Positions 33,005-41,006 of a stretch of 64,000 bases of DNA are shown piece by piece. The stretch comes from an uncultured Christensenella sp. (GTDB taxonomy: Bacteria; Bacillota; Clostridia; Christensenellales; Pumilibacteraceae), in assembly GCA_910578545.1 (NCBI GenBank), contig CAJTPT010000001.1, positions 444,118 to 508,117 on the forward strand, given 5' to 3'. Below the pieces are notes generated by a model that saw only the letters and a program-made list of their open reading frames with translations, did not search any database and was not told where the DNA came from. The stretch's first letter is position 1. Each line of letters begins with the position of its first letter. The translations under genes were made by a program, and so were the position numbers.

Positions 33005-34069
33005 ATGTTTAACTTTTTGTCAGTAAACACGACGGCTGTCGTATATAACGTATTTTTCGGTTGCGTGTACGGATGTATCGCGGCAATACTCGTATTGGCG
33101 TGGATATTCGGACGTCGGGCGAGGCGAAACGTTAAAAAAGAAAGCGTTACACGCTTGGCGGAGGGGTTTTCGCCGCTTGACGTAAAACGTATTTTTATAG
33201 GCAAAACGTTCCCTCGGCGGCTCACCCGCGCGCTTGTTGCATATTGGGCGCACCGCGGGTATATAACGGTCGAATACCAAACCAAATACACGGTCAAACT
33301 GACAAAAATAAATCCCATGCCCGCGCATTTCGACGAGAAAGCGGTGTTTTTCGACAGGGGAACGTATGTGCGCGAGCGCGAACTGTTTGATAAAGTTTTT
33401 TCGGGCAAGAGAAAAGGTATGACAAAAAAGAGCGTGACTATCGATCTGCGCCGACCGATGTTCACAAAAAACGAAGTGACATACGTTAATAAACATTATG
33501 CCGTGCGCGAGGACGAGGGCGTATATTCGGCAATGCACTACACGCTTAAAATAATAACCCTTATTCTTTCGGTCGTGCCGTTCGCGTTGTGCGCGGCGTG
33601 GTGCGGAATCGACAGCGGCAACTTTGCGTCGATTGTCCTTGTTTTTATGGCGATAATCGGAATGACCGTGCTGAAATTCGTACGGGGCATGCCCATTATA
33701 TTTAAACTGATATGGTGCGGAATGTGGCTGGGCGCGTCGGTGGGCGTAATGTTTGCGTTCTTCAAAACGGTGTACGACCCGTACGGCATAATATACGCGA
33801 GCGCGCTGATTCTTTTTGCGGGACCGCTGTTTTTTATTAGGTTTGTCGACTACCGCGAAAAGAATAATCTGTCCGATTATTCCGATTTGGTAAACTACCG
33901 CAAATTTTTGGCGTTCGGCTCTCCCGAAGAGCTTAGCGAACTCGATTATTCGGAAGTACTGCCGTTTTTGTACGCGTTCAACATCAAGCCGTTTGTACAC
34001 AATAAGTACAATCGCACGCCGCCCGATTGGTATATAGGCGATCCCGACGGAAGGGGGGCGTTGCTGTAA
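33005..34069 (+). CDS. DUF2207-like membrane protein, first of two adjacent relatives
   Basis: The 354-residue protein has a TM segment near the N-terminus (residues 11-36). A soluble region follows with the pattern EGFSPLDVKRIFIGKTF followed by PRRLTRALVAYWAHRGYITV, resembling the C-terminal winged part of DUF2207 proteins. Four hydrophobic segments (about residues 180-285) and a C-terminal cytosolic tail come next. The N-terminal extracytoplasmic domain of full DUF2207 proteins is absent. The function is unknown. The stop overlaps the next start by one base. Confidence 0.6.
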   Translation: MFNFLSVNTTAVVYNVFFGCVYGCIAAILVLAWIFGRRARRNVKKESVTRLAEGFSPLDVKRIFIGKTFPRRLTRALVAYWAHRGYITVEYQTKYTVKLTKINPMPAHFDEKAVFFDRGTYVRERELFDKVFSGKRKGMTKKSVTIDLRRPMFTKNEVTYVNKHYAVREDEGVYSAMHYTLKIITLILSVVPFALCAAWCGIDSGNFASIVLVFMAIIGMTVLKFVRGMPIIFKLIWCGMWLGASVGVMFAFFKTVYDPYGIIYASALILFAGPLFFIRFVDYREKNNLSDYSDLVNYRKFLAFGSPEELSELDYSEVLPFLYAFNIKPFVHNKYNRTPPDWYIGDPDGRGALL

Positions 34070-35109
34070 TGAACTTTTGGTTATTCGTATTTTTGCTTGC
34101 GGCGGTAGCCGCGTCGCTGATATTCGCGATTTCTTGCGTGATAATCGGAAAGGTCAAGCTTGGCCGCGCCATGCGGCCTATCGAGTACTACCCGCCGAAA
34201 GGGTATTCGCCGATAGACGTGCTTGTTAGATACAAGGGCGCCGACGCAAATATGCACGAGGTTTTCAATCCGCTCATGCTGTATTGGGCGGATCGCGGAT
34301 TTATCAAGATAGAAGAGGACTGCAAGCGCGGACTTAAGCTTTCCAAGCTGAAGAATTTGGAAATGCCCGAGCTTCCGCCCGGAAAAAACAAACAGCTTAT
34401 AAAAAACTACAAAGCCGAGGAAGAGCTGTTTAACAATATTTTCGAGTACGGCGATGAGTTTTACACGCTCGCCGCGCCCGAAGTGTACAAAAACGATTTT
34501 GCCAAGTTTATGAAGACCTGCCGAAAAAACGCGCAAAGCACGCGGTCGGCAACTTCACGAAAACTTTCTCTCGCAACAAGAATAGGCTCGTTCGCGATTG
34601 CCGTACTTGTAACGCTTATCGTCGGACTTTCAAACGGCGGACCGCAGTACTTTATGATGATATTTCCGCTCGTAGGGATAATAGCGTTTTCGGCAATCCC
34701 CAACGAGGGAATAGAAGGGCTCATAAAATATCCGTTCTTTGCTGTGTGGGGAGGTGTGCCGCTGTGCGCTTTTTTGGCGTTAATACAGACCGATTGCGCG
34801 ATAGTCATAGGGTGCGCGGTGTTTAACGCCGCTCTTACCGTTACGGTGCTGTCGCGCAAGATAGATATCCGAACGGAAAAGGGACTCGAGCTGTACGGCA
34901 GGATAGATTCATTCCGAACCTTTCTTTTGGACGCCGAGGTTGACAGATTGGAGACGCTTATCGAGGAAGACCCCGATTATTATTACAATGTTCTTCCGTA
35001 CTGCTACGTGCTGAAGATTACCGAGAAGCTTAAGCCTAAGTTTGACAGAATAACGACCGACGGCGTAAGCTGGTACCTCGGCGATCTGCGCGATACACTT
35101 ATGTTTTAG
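34069..35109 (+). CDS. DUF2207-like membrane protein, second of two adjacent relatives
   Basis: The 346-residue protein has the same layout as its upstream neighbour: an N-terminal TM (residues 4-27), the soluble part YSPIDVLVRYKGADANMHEV followed by FNPLMLYWADRGFIKIEEDC, a hydrophobic block (about residues 170-265), and a tail ending SWYLGDLRDTLMF, comparable to DWYIGDPDG in the first. The pair probably arose by duplication. Start at 34069 is chosen because of the TAATG overlap and a GGGGGG-rich site upstream. No function is known. Confidence 0.6.
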   Translation: MNFWLFVFLLAAVAASLIFAISCVIIGKVKLGRAMRPIEYYPPKGYSPIDVLVRYKGADANMHEVFNPLMLYWADRGFIKIEEDCKRGLKLSKLKNLEMPELPPGKNKQLIKNYKAEEELFNNIFEYGDEFYTLAAPEVYKNDFAKFMKTCRKNAQSTRSATSRKLSLATRIGSFAIAVLVTLIVGLSNGGPQYFMMIFPLVGIIAFSAIPNEGIEGLIKYPFFAVWGGVPLCAFLALIQTDCAIVIGCAVFNAALTVTVLSRKIDIRTEKGLELYGRIDSFRTFLLDAEVDRLETLIEEDPDYYYNVLPYCYVLKITEKLKPKFDRITTDGVSWYLGDLRDTLMF

Positions 35110-35197
35110 TAATAAAAGAGCAATGAACTCTCGGGAAGAACATTTATCGGATAATTGTAAAAAAAGCGGGTTTGTTGCAAAAAAAATACACAGAGAG

Positions 35198-35226
35198 TTG
35201 ACTCGCGTGTTTATTTATGTTATATT
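35198..35226 (+). promoter_or_regulatory. Promoter of the lipoprotein gene
   Basis: TTGACT-N17-TATATT on the plus strand, about 215 nt before the ATG, implying a long leader. Confidence 0.6.
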
Positions 35227-35232
35227 GGTTAT

Positions 35233-35436
35233 GCCAAACAAGTTGTATTCCGCAAAGAGGAGTGCGTAATAATCGTACAAAGATTATTTTTGTATCCTAT
35301 TATTAATTTGGTAAAAAAATGCGAATTCCGATTATGTGGATACAATTAGCGTGTTGCATATAAATTTGTTTGGCGACAGTTGAAGTTTACGTTTTTTCGT
35401 GCGCCGATTTCGAGTGGCGCTTTTTATACAAGGAGG
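35233..35436 (+). promoter_or_regulatory. Structured leader with closing stem and terminator-like hairpin before the lipoprotein RBS
   Basis: GCCAAACAA (35233-35241) is perfectly complementary to TTGTTTGGC (35366-35374), closing a domain of about 140 nt. It is followed by GCGCCG ... TGGCGC plus TTTTT (35401-35425), a short terminator-like hairpin. The Shine-Dalgarno AAGGAGG begins 5 nt later. The layout is like an attenuator or riboswitch. No known riboswitch consensus is recognised. Confidence 0.4.
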
Positions 35437-35442
35437 ATAAAC

Positions 35443-37257
35443 ATGAAAAAATTTTGGCTAAGTATGGCGCTGTTGACATGTGTCGGCGTTTTGGTAATGG
35501 GCGTATGTGCATGCGGTGGCGCGGGATCGAACCCCGAGCAACCGAACAACCCCGAAGGCAATCAGCCGCAACAATTCAGCGGAATCACATTCGAGGACGG
35601 CGAATTTACATATGACGGACAGTCGCATTCCATAGCTGTCGGCGGAAGTATTCCTGCCAATACGACTATATCGTACGAAAACAACGGGCAGACAAACGTC
35701 GGCGAGTATACGGTAAAGGCAAATTTAAGCAAGGACGGATACGAAAGCAAAACGGTAACGGCAACGCTTAAAATTAACAAAGCCGAGTTTGTCGGAGTCA
35801 CGCTTGAAAGCAAAAAGTTTATTTACATGGGCAAACCCTATTCTCTCGAGGTTAGCGGCGATATTCCCGAGAATACGCAAATAACGTATACGGGCAACGA
35901 CCAAAAGGAAGTGGGCGAGCATACCGTTACGGCAACACTGACAAACCCCAATTACATAACCAAAACCTTGACGGCTACGTTGACGATTAACGCCAAAACC
36001 GATATTGCGCTTGCGATTATAAACGGTCTGTTTAAAAAGCCCGAACCGTGGAGCTTTTTGCCTGATGCGTTATCGCCCGAAAGCATGGGTTATTCGACAA
36101 TGCCTATCGGCGGCAGGGAAGCTTTTGCGTCGGACGTAAACGTTTCTCAGATAGCGAACAAGAGTATAGGCAAACAGTTTTACGTTTTATATGAAGGGTT
36201 GTGCGACGCGACGTCGACAATCAACAAGTTAGACTCCGTTTTTGCGATTTCCGCGACGTTGGCGGACGTCTATCAAACGTTCATCAATAATAATCCCGAT
36301 GACTATGCGACGTTTACCGGCGCAGTCGGCGGGTTTAAAGTAAAAATAGCGCTTGACGGAAATAAAAGCACGTTGCTTGCAGGCAATTCCACAGTTAATA
36401 TCGAACTCGAGTATGACGGCGAGAGCGAACAAAGAACAGCGAGGATACAGGTTACGGACGGCATGGCGGTAAAATATACTGCCGCTGAAAACTCTTTAAA
36501 GCTGGCCGTAAAGAAGACGGTAAGCGACGTCGGAAATATTAAGCAAATAGAATTCGCACAAAATCAAGGCGCAGTCGCGGGTTATTTGCGTGAGTTCACG
36601 GGAACGGAAACGAAAAACCTGAAAACGACGGGCGTTTTTGCAAGTAACGAAAACTATACCGTTATCATGTCCGACAAGCGCGAAACGGAAGACATGGTCA
36701 TAACGGGGTACGAAGAGGTGTATTCCTCTGTTACCGGCGAGTATCTTGGCGGAAGAGTGCAAGAGACTGTTAAGTTTGTTAATTACGATACGCTGTGGTT
36801 GCACCTGAGCGACGTAAGCGGATTTAACAAGGTTCGTATAGAAGAAAAGTCGAACGGACTCAATTTGGATAGCGTATTTATAAACGGTCAAAGCACGACG
36901 CTCGAAACCAAAAAGGTAAATCCCATTATCCCTACGAGCTCGCGGCGGTACGACGTGGAAATGAAAGAGGTTTGGTATGTTGTTGCCAAAACAAACAACG
37001 GCAAGACGGAATACGAGCTTGAAAAAACGCTTATTCCCATGCTGTTTGTTCAAACCGAGCAGACCGAAAACTTTGCTACGGACATCAAAGAGAAAAACTC
37101 TTATATGACGAATGTGCAGCTTCCTACCGCCCAAATAACGGCGACCAATACGTATTTCACCCAATTAAAAGAGCTTTTCGACAGCGTAAAAGAAAGCGTT
37201 ACGTACGAGGAAATTCAAACATATATCGGCGAGAAAAACGAGTTTTTCAACGCCTAA
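35443..37257 (+). CDS. Lipoprotein with two MBG-like repeat domains
   Basis: The start MKKFWLSMALLTCVGVLVMG at 35443 is fixed by AAGGAGG 6 nt upstream and gives 604 residues. A lipoprotein signal peptide ends at VCA-C. A low-complexity linker (NPEQPNNPEGNQPQQ) leads to two tandem repeats of about 75 residues with FTYDGQSHSIAVGGSIPANT ... VGEYTVKANL and FIYMGKPYSLEVSGDIPENT ... VGEHTVTATL, matching MBG-like bacterial Ig domains. The remaining 420 residues are unrecognised and beta-rich. It is likely anchored outside the membrane. A terminator follows at once. Confidence 0.75.
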   Translation: MKKFWLSMALLTCVGVLVMGVCACGGAGSNPEQPNNPEGNQPQQFSGITFEDGEFTYDGQSHSIAVGGSIPANTTISYENNGQTNVGEYTVKANLSKDGYESKTVTATLKINKAEFVGVTLESKKFIYMGKPYSLEVSGDIPENTQITYTGNDQKEVGEHTVTATLTNPNYITKTLTATLTINAKTDIALAIINGLFKKPEPWSFLPDALSPESMGYSTMPIGGREAFASDVNVSQIANKSIGKQFYVLYEGLCDATSTINKLDSVFAISATLADVYQTFINNNPDDYATFTGAVGGFKVKIALDGNKSTLLAGNSTVNIELEYDGESEQRTARIQVTDGMAVKYTAAENSLKLAVKKTVSDVGNIKQIEFAQNQGAVAGYLREFTGTETKNLKTTGVFASNENYTVIMSDKRETEDMVITGYEEVYSSVTGEYLGGRVQETVKFVNYDTLWLHLSDVSGFNKVRIEEKSNGLNLDSVFINGQSTTLETKKVNPIIPTSSRRYDVEMKEVWYVVAKTNNGKTEYELEKTLIPMLFVQTEQTENFATDIKEKNSYMTNVQLPTAQITATNTYFTQLKELFDSVKESVTYEEIQTYIGEKNEFFNA

Positions 37258-37266
37258 CCCAAATTT

Positions 37267-37305
37267 CAAAAAAAGCTCTCGATCGTTTTTCGAGAGCTTT
37301 TTTTG
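37267..37305. terminator. Bidirectional intrinsic terminator
   Basis: AAAAAAAGCTCTCGA pairs with TCGAGAGCTTTTTTT around a short loop, serving the lipoprotein gene and the converging dnaI-like gene. Confidence 0.9.
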
Positions 37306-37326
37306 TATTTCTTACAAGTAAAAATT

Positions 37327-38214
37327 TTACGCCTTTGTTATGCGCGCATTAGGGGCGGAAACGGTAAAGAGGTTGGCGGAATTTTTGTCGCACAGTCGTG
37401 AAAAAACCGCTTCTCCATAGCGCTCGAGTAGCTGATTTGGCGTGAGGTTGGTGGTGATGAGTGTGTATTTTTTGCGCATCCACCGTTCGTTGATTAGCGT
37501 GTAAAAATACTCGCGCGTGATATTTTTAAGCATCGTTTCGGTGCCGAGATCGTCTATTACAAGCGCGTCGCAGTCGAGCATGGGCGTAAACAAATCGTAA
37601 TAATCTTCGATGGCAAACTGCGTGTGGTAATCCTTTGCCCGCCGAACAAACTCAAACGCGGTGACCGTCACTACCGCCGCCCCGCGCGACATAAGTTCTG
37701 CGGCCGTCGCCGAAGCGAGCACCGTTTTGCCCGTGCCAGACGAGCCGGTAAGAATAAAGAAAGGCTTGCCGTTAGGGTATTCGTTAATATACGTCTTGGC
37801 GGCTGCGTATACCTTGGATATAGCTTTGGGCGCTGTCTTTTGCGCGGCGGCAAAGTCGACCGTCGGCAAAACCATGTTTTCGGCGTTGGATTGTATAACG
37901 CGCTTAATCACGCACTTGCAATATTTGCCGTTAACGTACCCGGTATCGCGGCAGAGCTCGCAACGGCAGGGCGGTTCGATTTTCTCTTTTGTTATGCCCG
38001 CGCGTTTTGCTTCCGCCGTAAGTTTAGCCCGCGCGCCTTCGAGGTCGTTCGGAAGCTTTTGCGCTTTTTTTATCGCTTCGTCCTGGTACGCCGCAAACGC
38101 CGCGCGAAGTTGTTCGTCGGAAGCGAGTGCGTTACGCCAATATTCCAAGCCTCGGTCGAGGTCGTCGCGGCGGCGGTCGGTTATTCTTCTGACTGCGTAG
38201 GTGTAAACGTTCAT
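37327..38214 (-). CDS. DnaI/DnaC-type helicase loader ATPase
   Basis: The 295-residue protein has an N-terminal helical part with a Cys cluster (CRCELCRDTGYVNGKYCKC, about residues 83-101), as in DnaI-type loaders. The AAA+ core follows, with Walker A GSSGTGKT, Walker B DALVIDDLGTE, and sensor ITTNL. It loads the replicative helicase onto DNA. It is the second gene of a pair with a DnaD-domain gene; the two overlap by one base. Confidence 0.85.
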   Translation of the reverse strand: MNVYTYAVRRITDRRRDDLDRGLEYWRNALASDEQLRAAFAAYQDEAIKKAQKLPNDLEGARAKLTAEAKRAGITKEKIEPPCRCELCRDTGYVNGKYCKCVIKRVIQSNAENMVLPTVDFAAAQKTAPKAISKVYAAAKTYINEYPNGKPFFILTGSSGTGKTVLASATAAELMSRGAAVVTVTAFEFVRRAKDYHTQFAIEDYYDLFTPMLDCDALVIDDLGTETMLKNITREYFYTLINERWMRKKYTLITTNLTPNQLLERYGEAVFSRLCDKNSANLFTVSAPNARITKA

Positions 38215-39629
38215 CAGTCATCCTCCGTGATTTGGGTGAACATGCTGTTAAGCTCTTCCTCGGTGTACCGCTCGTATACGACGCCCGTCGGGGCGGGTGT
38301 GTCGGACGGTTTGACTGCTGCCGACGATTTGGCTTGCTCGACCGAAGTCACGCCGCTGTTGTGCCATGCCATTAGGATCGCGTTCATATACGCAAACGGG
38401 TTGGCTTTATCGGCGGCGAGGGAAGCCGAATAGGTAATAAGCTCGTCTGGCATTTGCCACTTATCCGCCCAGTTCGAGTAGTACGCGCGGTAAACGTCCT
38501 TGACCGCGCCCTTTATGTTGAGCGATTTAAGAAGCGACTCGATATTTTTGTCAAAGCGGTTTTCGCGCCCGAACGCGGCTTTTACCTGCGTTTCGGAAGT
38601 CAGTCCTTGCGCAAACAGGTCGCGAACGACGGCGTCGAGGTCGGACAGCCGTTTCATGTCCTTTTTCATGCAGTACTCTGCGGCGGAAAGTATTGCGCCC
38701 GCTTCAAAACCGAGGTCGAGCCACGGCTTGATATACGCGGTTATTTCGGGATCGACGTTGTCGTAATACAGCCCGAGCGCTTTGTTGACCGATTTAGTCA
38801 GTTTGTACAGGTTTTTGCGCTCGGTTTCGTACGCTTCGACTTCGGCGACGGTGTAAAATCCGAGCTCTCGGTAGGCGGTAAGCTTGACGTCAAGCATTGT
38901 CGCACCGCCGCGCTTTACCGACTGCGCCACGTAGTAGATAAGCTCATTGGTAAATTTGTATTCCTTGACCCACTTTTTGTAAAGCCGAACGCTCTCGTGG
39001 TCGGAATGCTTTACGCCCATGACCGACAGCACGCGCATTAGGTCGTTAAAGTAAACGCCGTACTCGTCAAGCCGTTCGCCCACGTCGTCGGCGGAGCGGT
39101 AACCGTCGGAAGCGAGGTTGCGCGCAACGGCGAGTATGTACGGACAGGAAACGTTATCCCCCTTTAGGTCGACGCAGTACTTTACTATAAGCACCATCGC
39201 CTGCCATTCGAGGTTGAGCCGTTCCATAAGCGCGTAGTATTCGTTAAACTCGTTGGGCGCGATTTGGCGCGCGGATATGTATAGTTGGGCTTGGCGGTTA
39301 AACTCGACGTATTTGTCCACGTCGTATTTTTTTATTTTCGGGCGCGTGTTGCGCGGCGAGAAGTAACAAATCTCGTCGCCCAGCCGCGACATAAGCCCGA
39401 GCTCGGACCAATAGTCTATAGCCGCATCGACGGTGGGGATATCCAAATCGAGCCTGCGGGCCAGCCGCTCTATGCTGTCGTCGGCGTCAGATTTTCGCGC
39501 GGCAAGCGACAGTCCGTAAAGGTAGACCTTTACGTAATCCCCGTCGGCGTACGGCATGTACTCGACTATGAATTTATTTTCGACGGTAATAGCGCCGTCA
39601 AGACTGGCTTCCGACGACAGTTTAAACAT
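38214..39629 (-). CDS. DnaD-domain replication initiation protein
   Basis: The 471-residue protein has an N-terminal winged-helix-like part (YVKVYLYGLSLAARKSDADD followed by SIERLARRLDLDIPTVDAAI, DYWSELGLMSR). A DnaD/DnaB2-type domain follows near residues 190-270 and, repeated, near 330-430 (AYYSNWADKWQMPDELITYS followed by ASLAADKANPFAYMNAILMA). Such proteins act with DnaI-type loaders in helicase loading at the origin. The C-terminal Pro/Ala linker and the helix EELNSMFTQI are also seen in DnaD proteins. Confidence 0.85.
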   Translation of the reverse strand: MFKLSSEASLDGAITVENKFIVEYMPYADGDYVKVYLYGLSLAARKSDADDSIERLARRLDLDIPTVDAAIDYWSELGLMSRLGDEICYFSPRNTRPKIKKYDVDKYVEFNRQAQLYISARQIAPNEFNEYYALMERLNLEWQAMVLIVKYCVDLKGDNVSCPYILAVARNLASDGYRSADDVGERLDEYGVYFNDLMRVLSVMGVKHSDHESVRLYKKWVKEYKFTNELIYYVAQSVKRGGATMLDVKLTAYRELGFYTVAEVEAYETERKNLYKLTKSVNKALGLYYDNVDPEITAYIKPWLDLGFEAGAILSAAEYCMKKDMKRLSDLDAVVRDLFAQGLTSETQVKAAFGRENRFDKNIESLLKSLNIKGAVKDVYRAYYSNWADKWQMPDELITYSASLAADKANPFAYMNAILMAWHNSGVTSVEQAKSSAAVKPSDTPAPTGVVYERYTEEELNSMFTQITEDD

Positions 39630-39646
39630 GTTAAAGCCTCATTTGC

Positions 39647-39675
39647 TTGAATTTAAATTCGATTTGTATTATAAT
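39647..39675 (+). promoter_or_regulatory. Promoter 1 of sbcDC
   Basis: TTGAAT-N17-TATAAT on the plus strand, overlapping the upstream region of the divergent dnaD-type gene. Confidence 0.65.
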
Positions 39676-39707
39676 GGTTTATGGCTTACAAAAACTATGT
39701 TTTTGTT

Positions 39708-39736
39708 TTGCCGACGCAATCTATTTGTATTATAAT
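39708..39736 (+). promoter_or_regulatory. Promoter 2 of sbcDC
   Basis: TTGCCG-N17-TATAAT. Both -10 regions share TTGTATTATAAT, so this second promoter may be a duplication of the first. It also places the transcription start inside the upstream extension of the sbcD frame, supporting the start at 39795. Confidence 0.55.
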
Positions 39737-39794
39737 ACCACTAATAAACAAATTTATCAACCGTTTTTGTAAAAAGAGGTATAGAAAACAGCCC

Positions 39795-40991
39795 ATGAAA
39801 ATTCTACATACGGCAGACCTGCATTTGGGTAAAAAGCTGAATAAAGCGGCGCGGCTCGACGAGCAGTGCGAGGTTATCAAGCAGTTATCCGAGATTTGCG
39901 ACGAGCAGGATATTGACGTCATACTCATTGCTGGCGATATATTTGACACATCGGTACCAACCTCGGAAGCCGAGCGCGTGTTTTACCGCAGTATTCTTAC
40001 GCTTGCCGAACGCGGGCGGGCGGTTATCGCGCTTGCGGGCAATCATGACGACGAACGCAGACTTTGCGCCGCCAAGCCTCTTGCCGATTTGCAGGGAATA
40101 GTGCTTGCGGGAGAGCTCGACTATTCGGGGCTGACCGATCAAACGCTGTCCGACCCCACGCCGCCGCCGTCGTTGTTCGGCTTGTTCGACGCCGCCGACT
40201 ACATACAAAAACAGCGGACAAAGATAGAAGGGCATTACGGCGGAGTGTCCGTAGTAAAAGAGGGCGAAAGGGTGAATATCGCGCTTGTGCCGTACCCCGC
40301 CGAATCGCGGCTTTCTCGGTGGTTCGAGCAGGACTATAAGCTCGATTATAAGGATAGGGTAAAGCTTGCAATCGACAAGGCTTGCGAGTTTTTTGACGAT
40401 AACTATAATATTCTGTGCACACACTTGTTTTTGTCCAAAACAGAAACGGACGCGTTAGGCGGACTTGTTGCTCTGCCTTCTACAGTGCTTCCCGAAAAAG
40501 CGGACTACGTCGCGCTCGGGCACGTACACAAGCATTTGCGTATAAACAAGTCGCCGCTTGCCGAGTACAGCGGTTCGCCGCTGCAGTACGCCTATGACGA
40601 GGGCAGAACTAAGTCCGTCAATATAATAGATACGGTAAAGCGCACCGTCACCCAACAGATAATCACGGCGGGCAAAAACTTGACCGAAACCGACGCCGAC
40701 AACTTTGACGAATGTATGCACAAGCTTGACTTTTTTTCCAACGACTACGTTCGGCTCAAGTACAGCGGCGACCCGCTTACCCGCGACGAAACGGCGCAAA
40801 TCCGTTCGCATCCCGCGTTTAACGACCTCGTCATCACCTCGGCGCTTAAAGACGAGCAAAAGATCGAGCGGCGCGCGCACCTTTCCGACGATGAGATATT
40901 CAAGCTTTACTATTCGCACAGATGTAATGGCGAACCGTCGGCGGAATTAAGAGCCGCGTTCATTGAATTAATGAATGAGTTAAAGGATTAG
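39795..40991 (+). CDS. sbcD: DNA double-strand break repair nuclease SbcD (Mre11-type)
   Basis: Starting at MKILHTADLHLGKKLNKAAR it has 398 residues. The metallophosphoesterase motifs are all present: TADLHLG, GDIFD, GNHDDERR, and GHVHKH. A capping domain follows. SbcD is the nuclease subunit of SbcCD, which cuts hairpins and protein-blocked ends. The frame extends 38 codons upstream, but two promoters lie in that part. SbcC follows 15 nt downstream. Confidence 0.95.
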   Translation: MKILHTADLHLGKKLNKAARLDEQCEVIKQLSEICDEQDIDVILIAGDIFDTSVPTSEAERVFYRSILTLAERGRAVIALAGNHDDERRLCAAKPLADLQGIVLAGELDYSGLTDQTLSDPTPPPSLFGLFDAADYIQKQRTKIEGHYGGVSVVKEGERVNIALVPYPAESRLSRWFEQDYKLDYKDRVKLAIDKACEFFDDNYNILCTHLFLSKTETDALGGLVALPSTVLPEKADYVALGHVHKHLRINKSPLAEYSGSPLQYAYDEGRTKSVNIIDTVKRTVTQQIITAGKNLTETDADNFDECMHKLDFFSNDYVRLKYSGDPLTRDETAQIRSHPAFNDLVITSALKDEQKIERRAHLSDDEIFKLYYSHRCNGEPSAELRAAFIELMNELKD

Positions 40992-41006
40992 ACGGGGTGC
41001 GGGAAT

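Noticed and set aside
33020..34000. 326-codon minus-strand frame opposite the first DUF2207-like gene
   Set aside because: The plus-strand gene has a promoter, TM pattern and paralogue; the opposite frame is rich in R, H and Y as expected of an antisense shadow.
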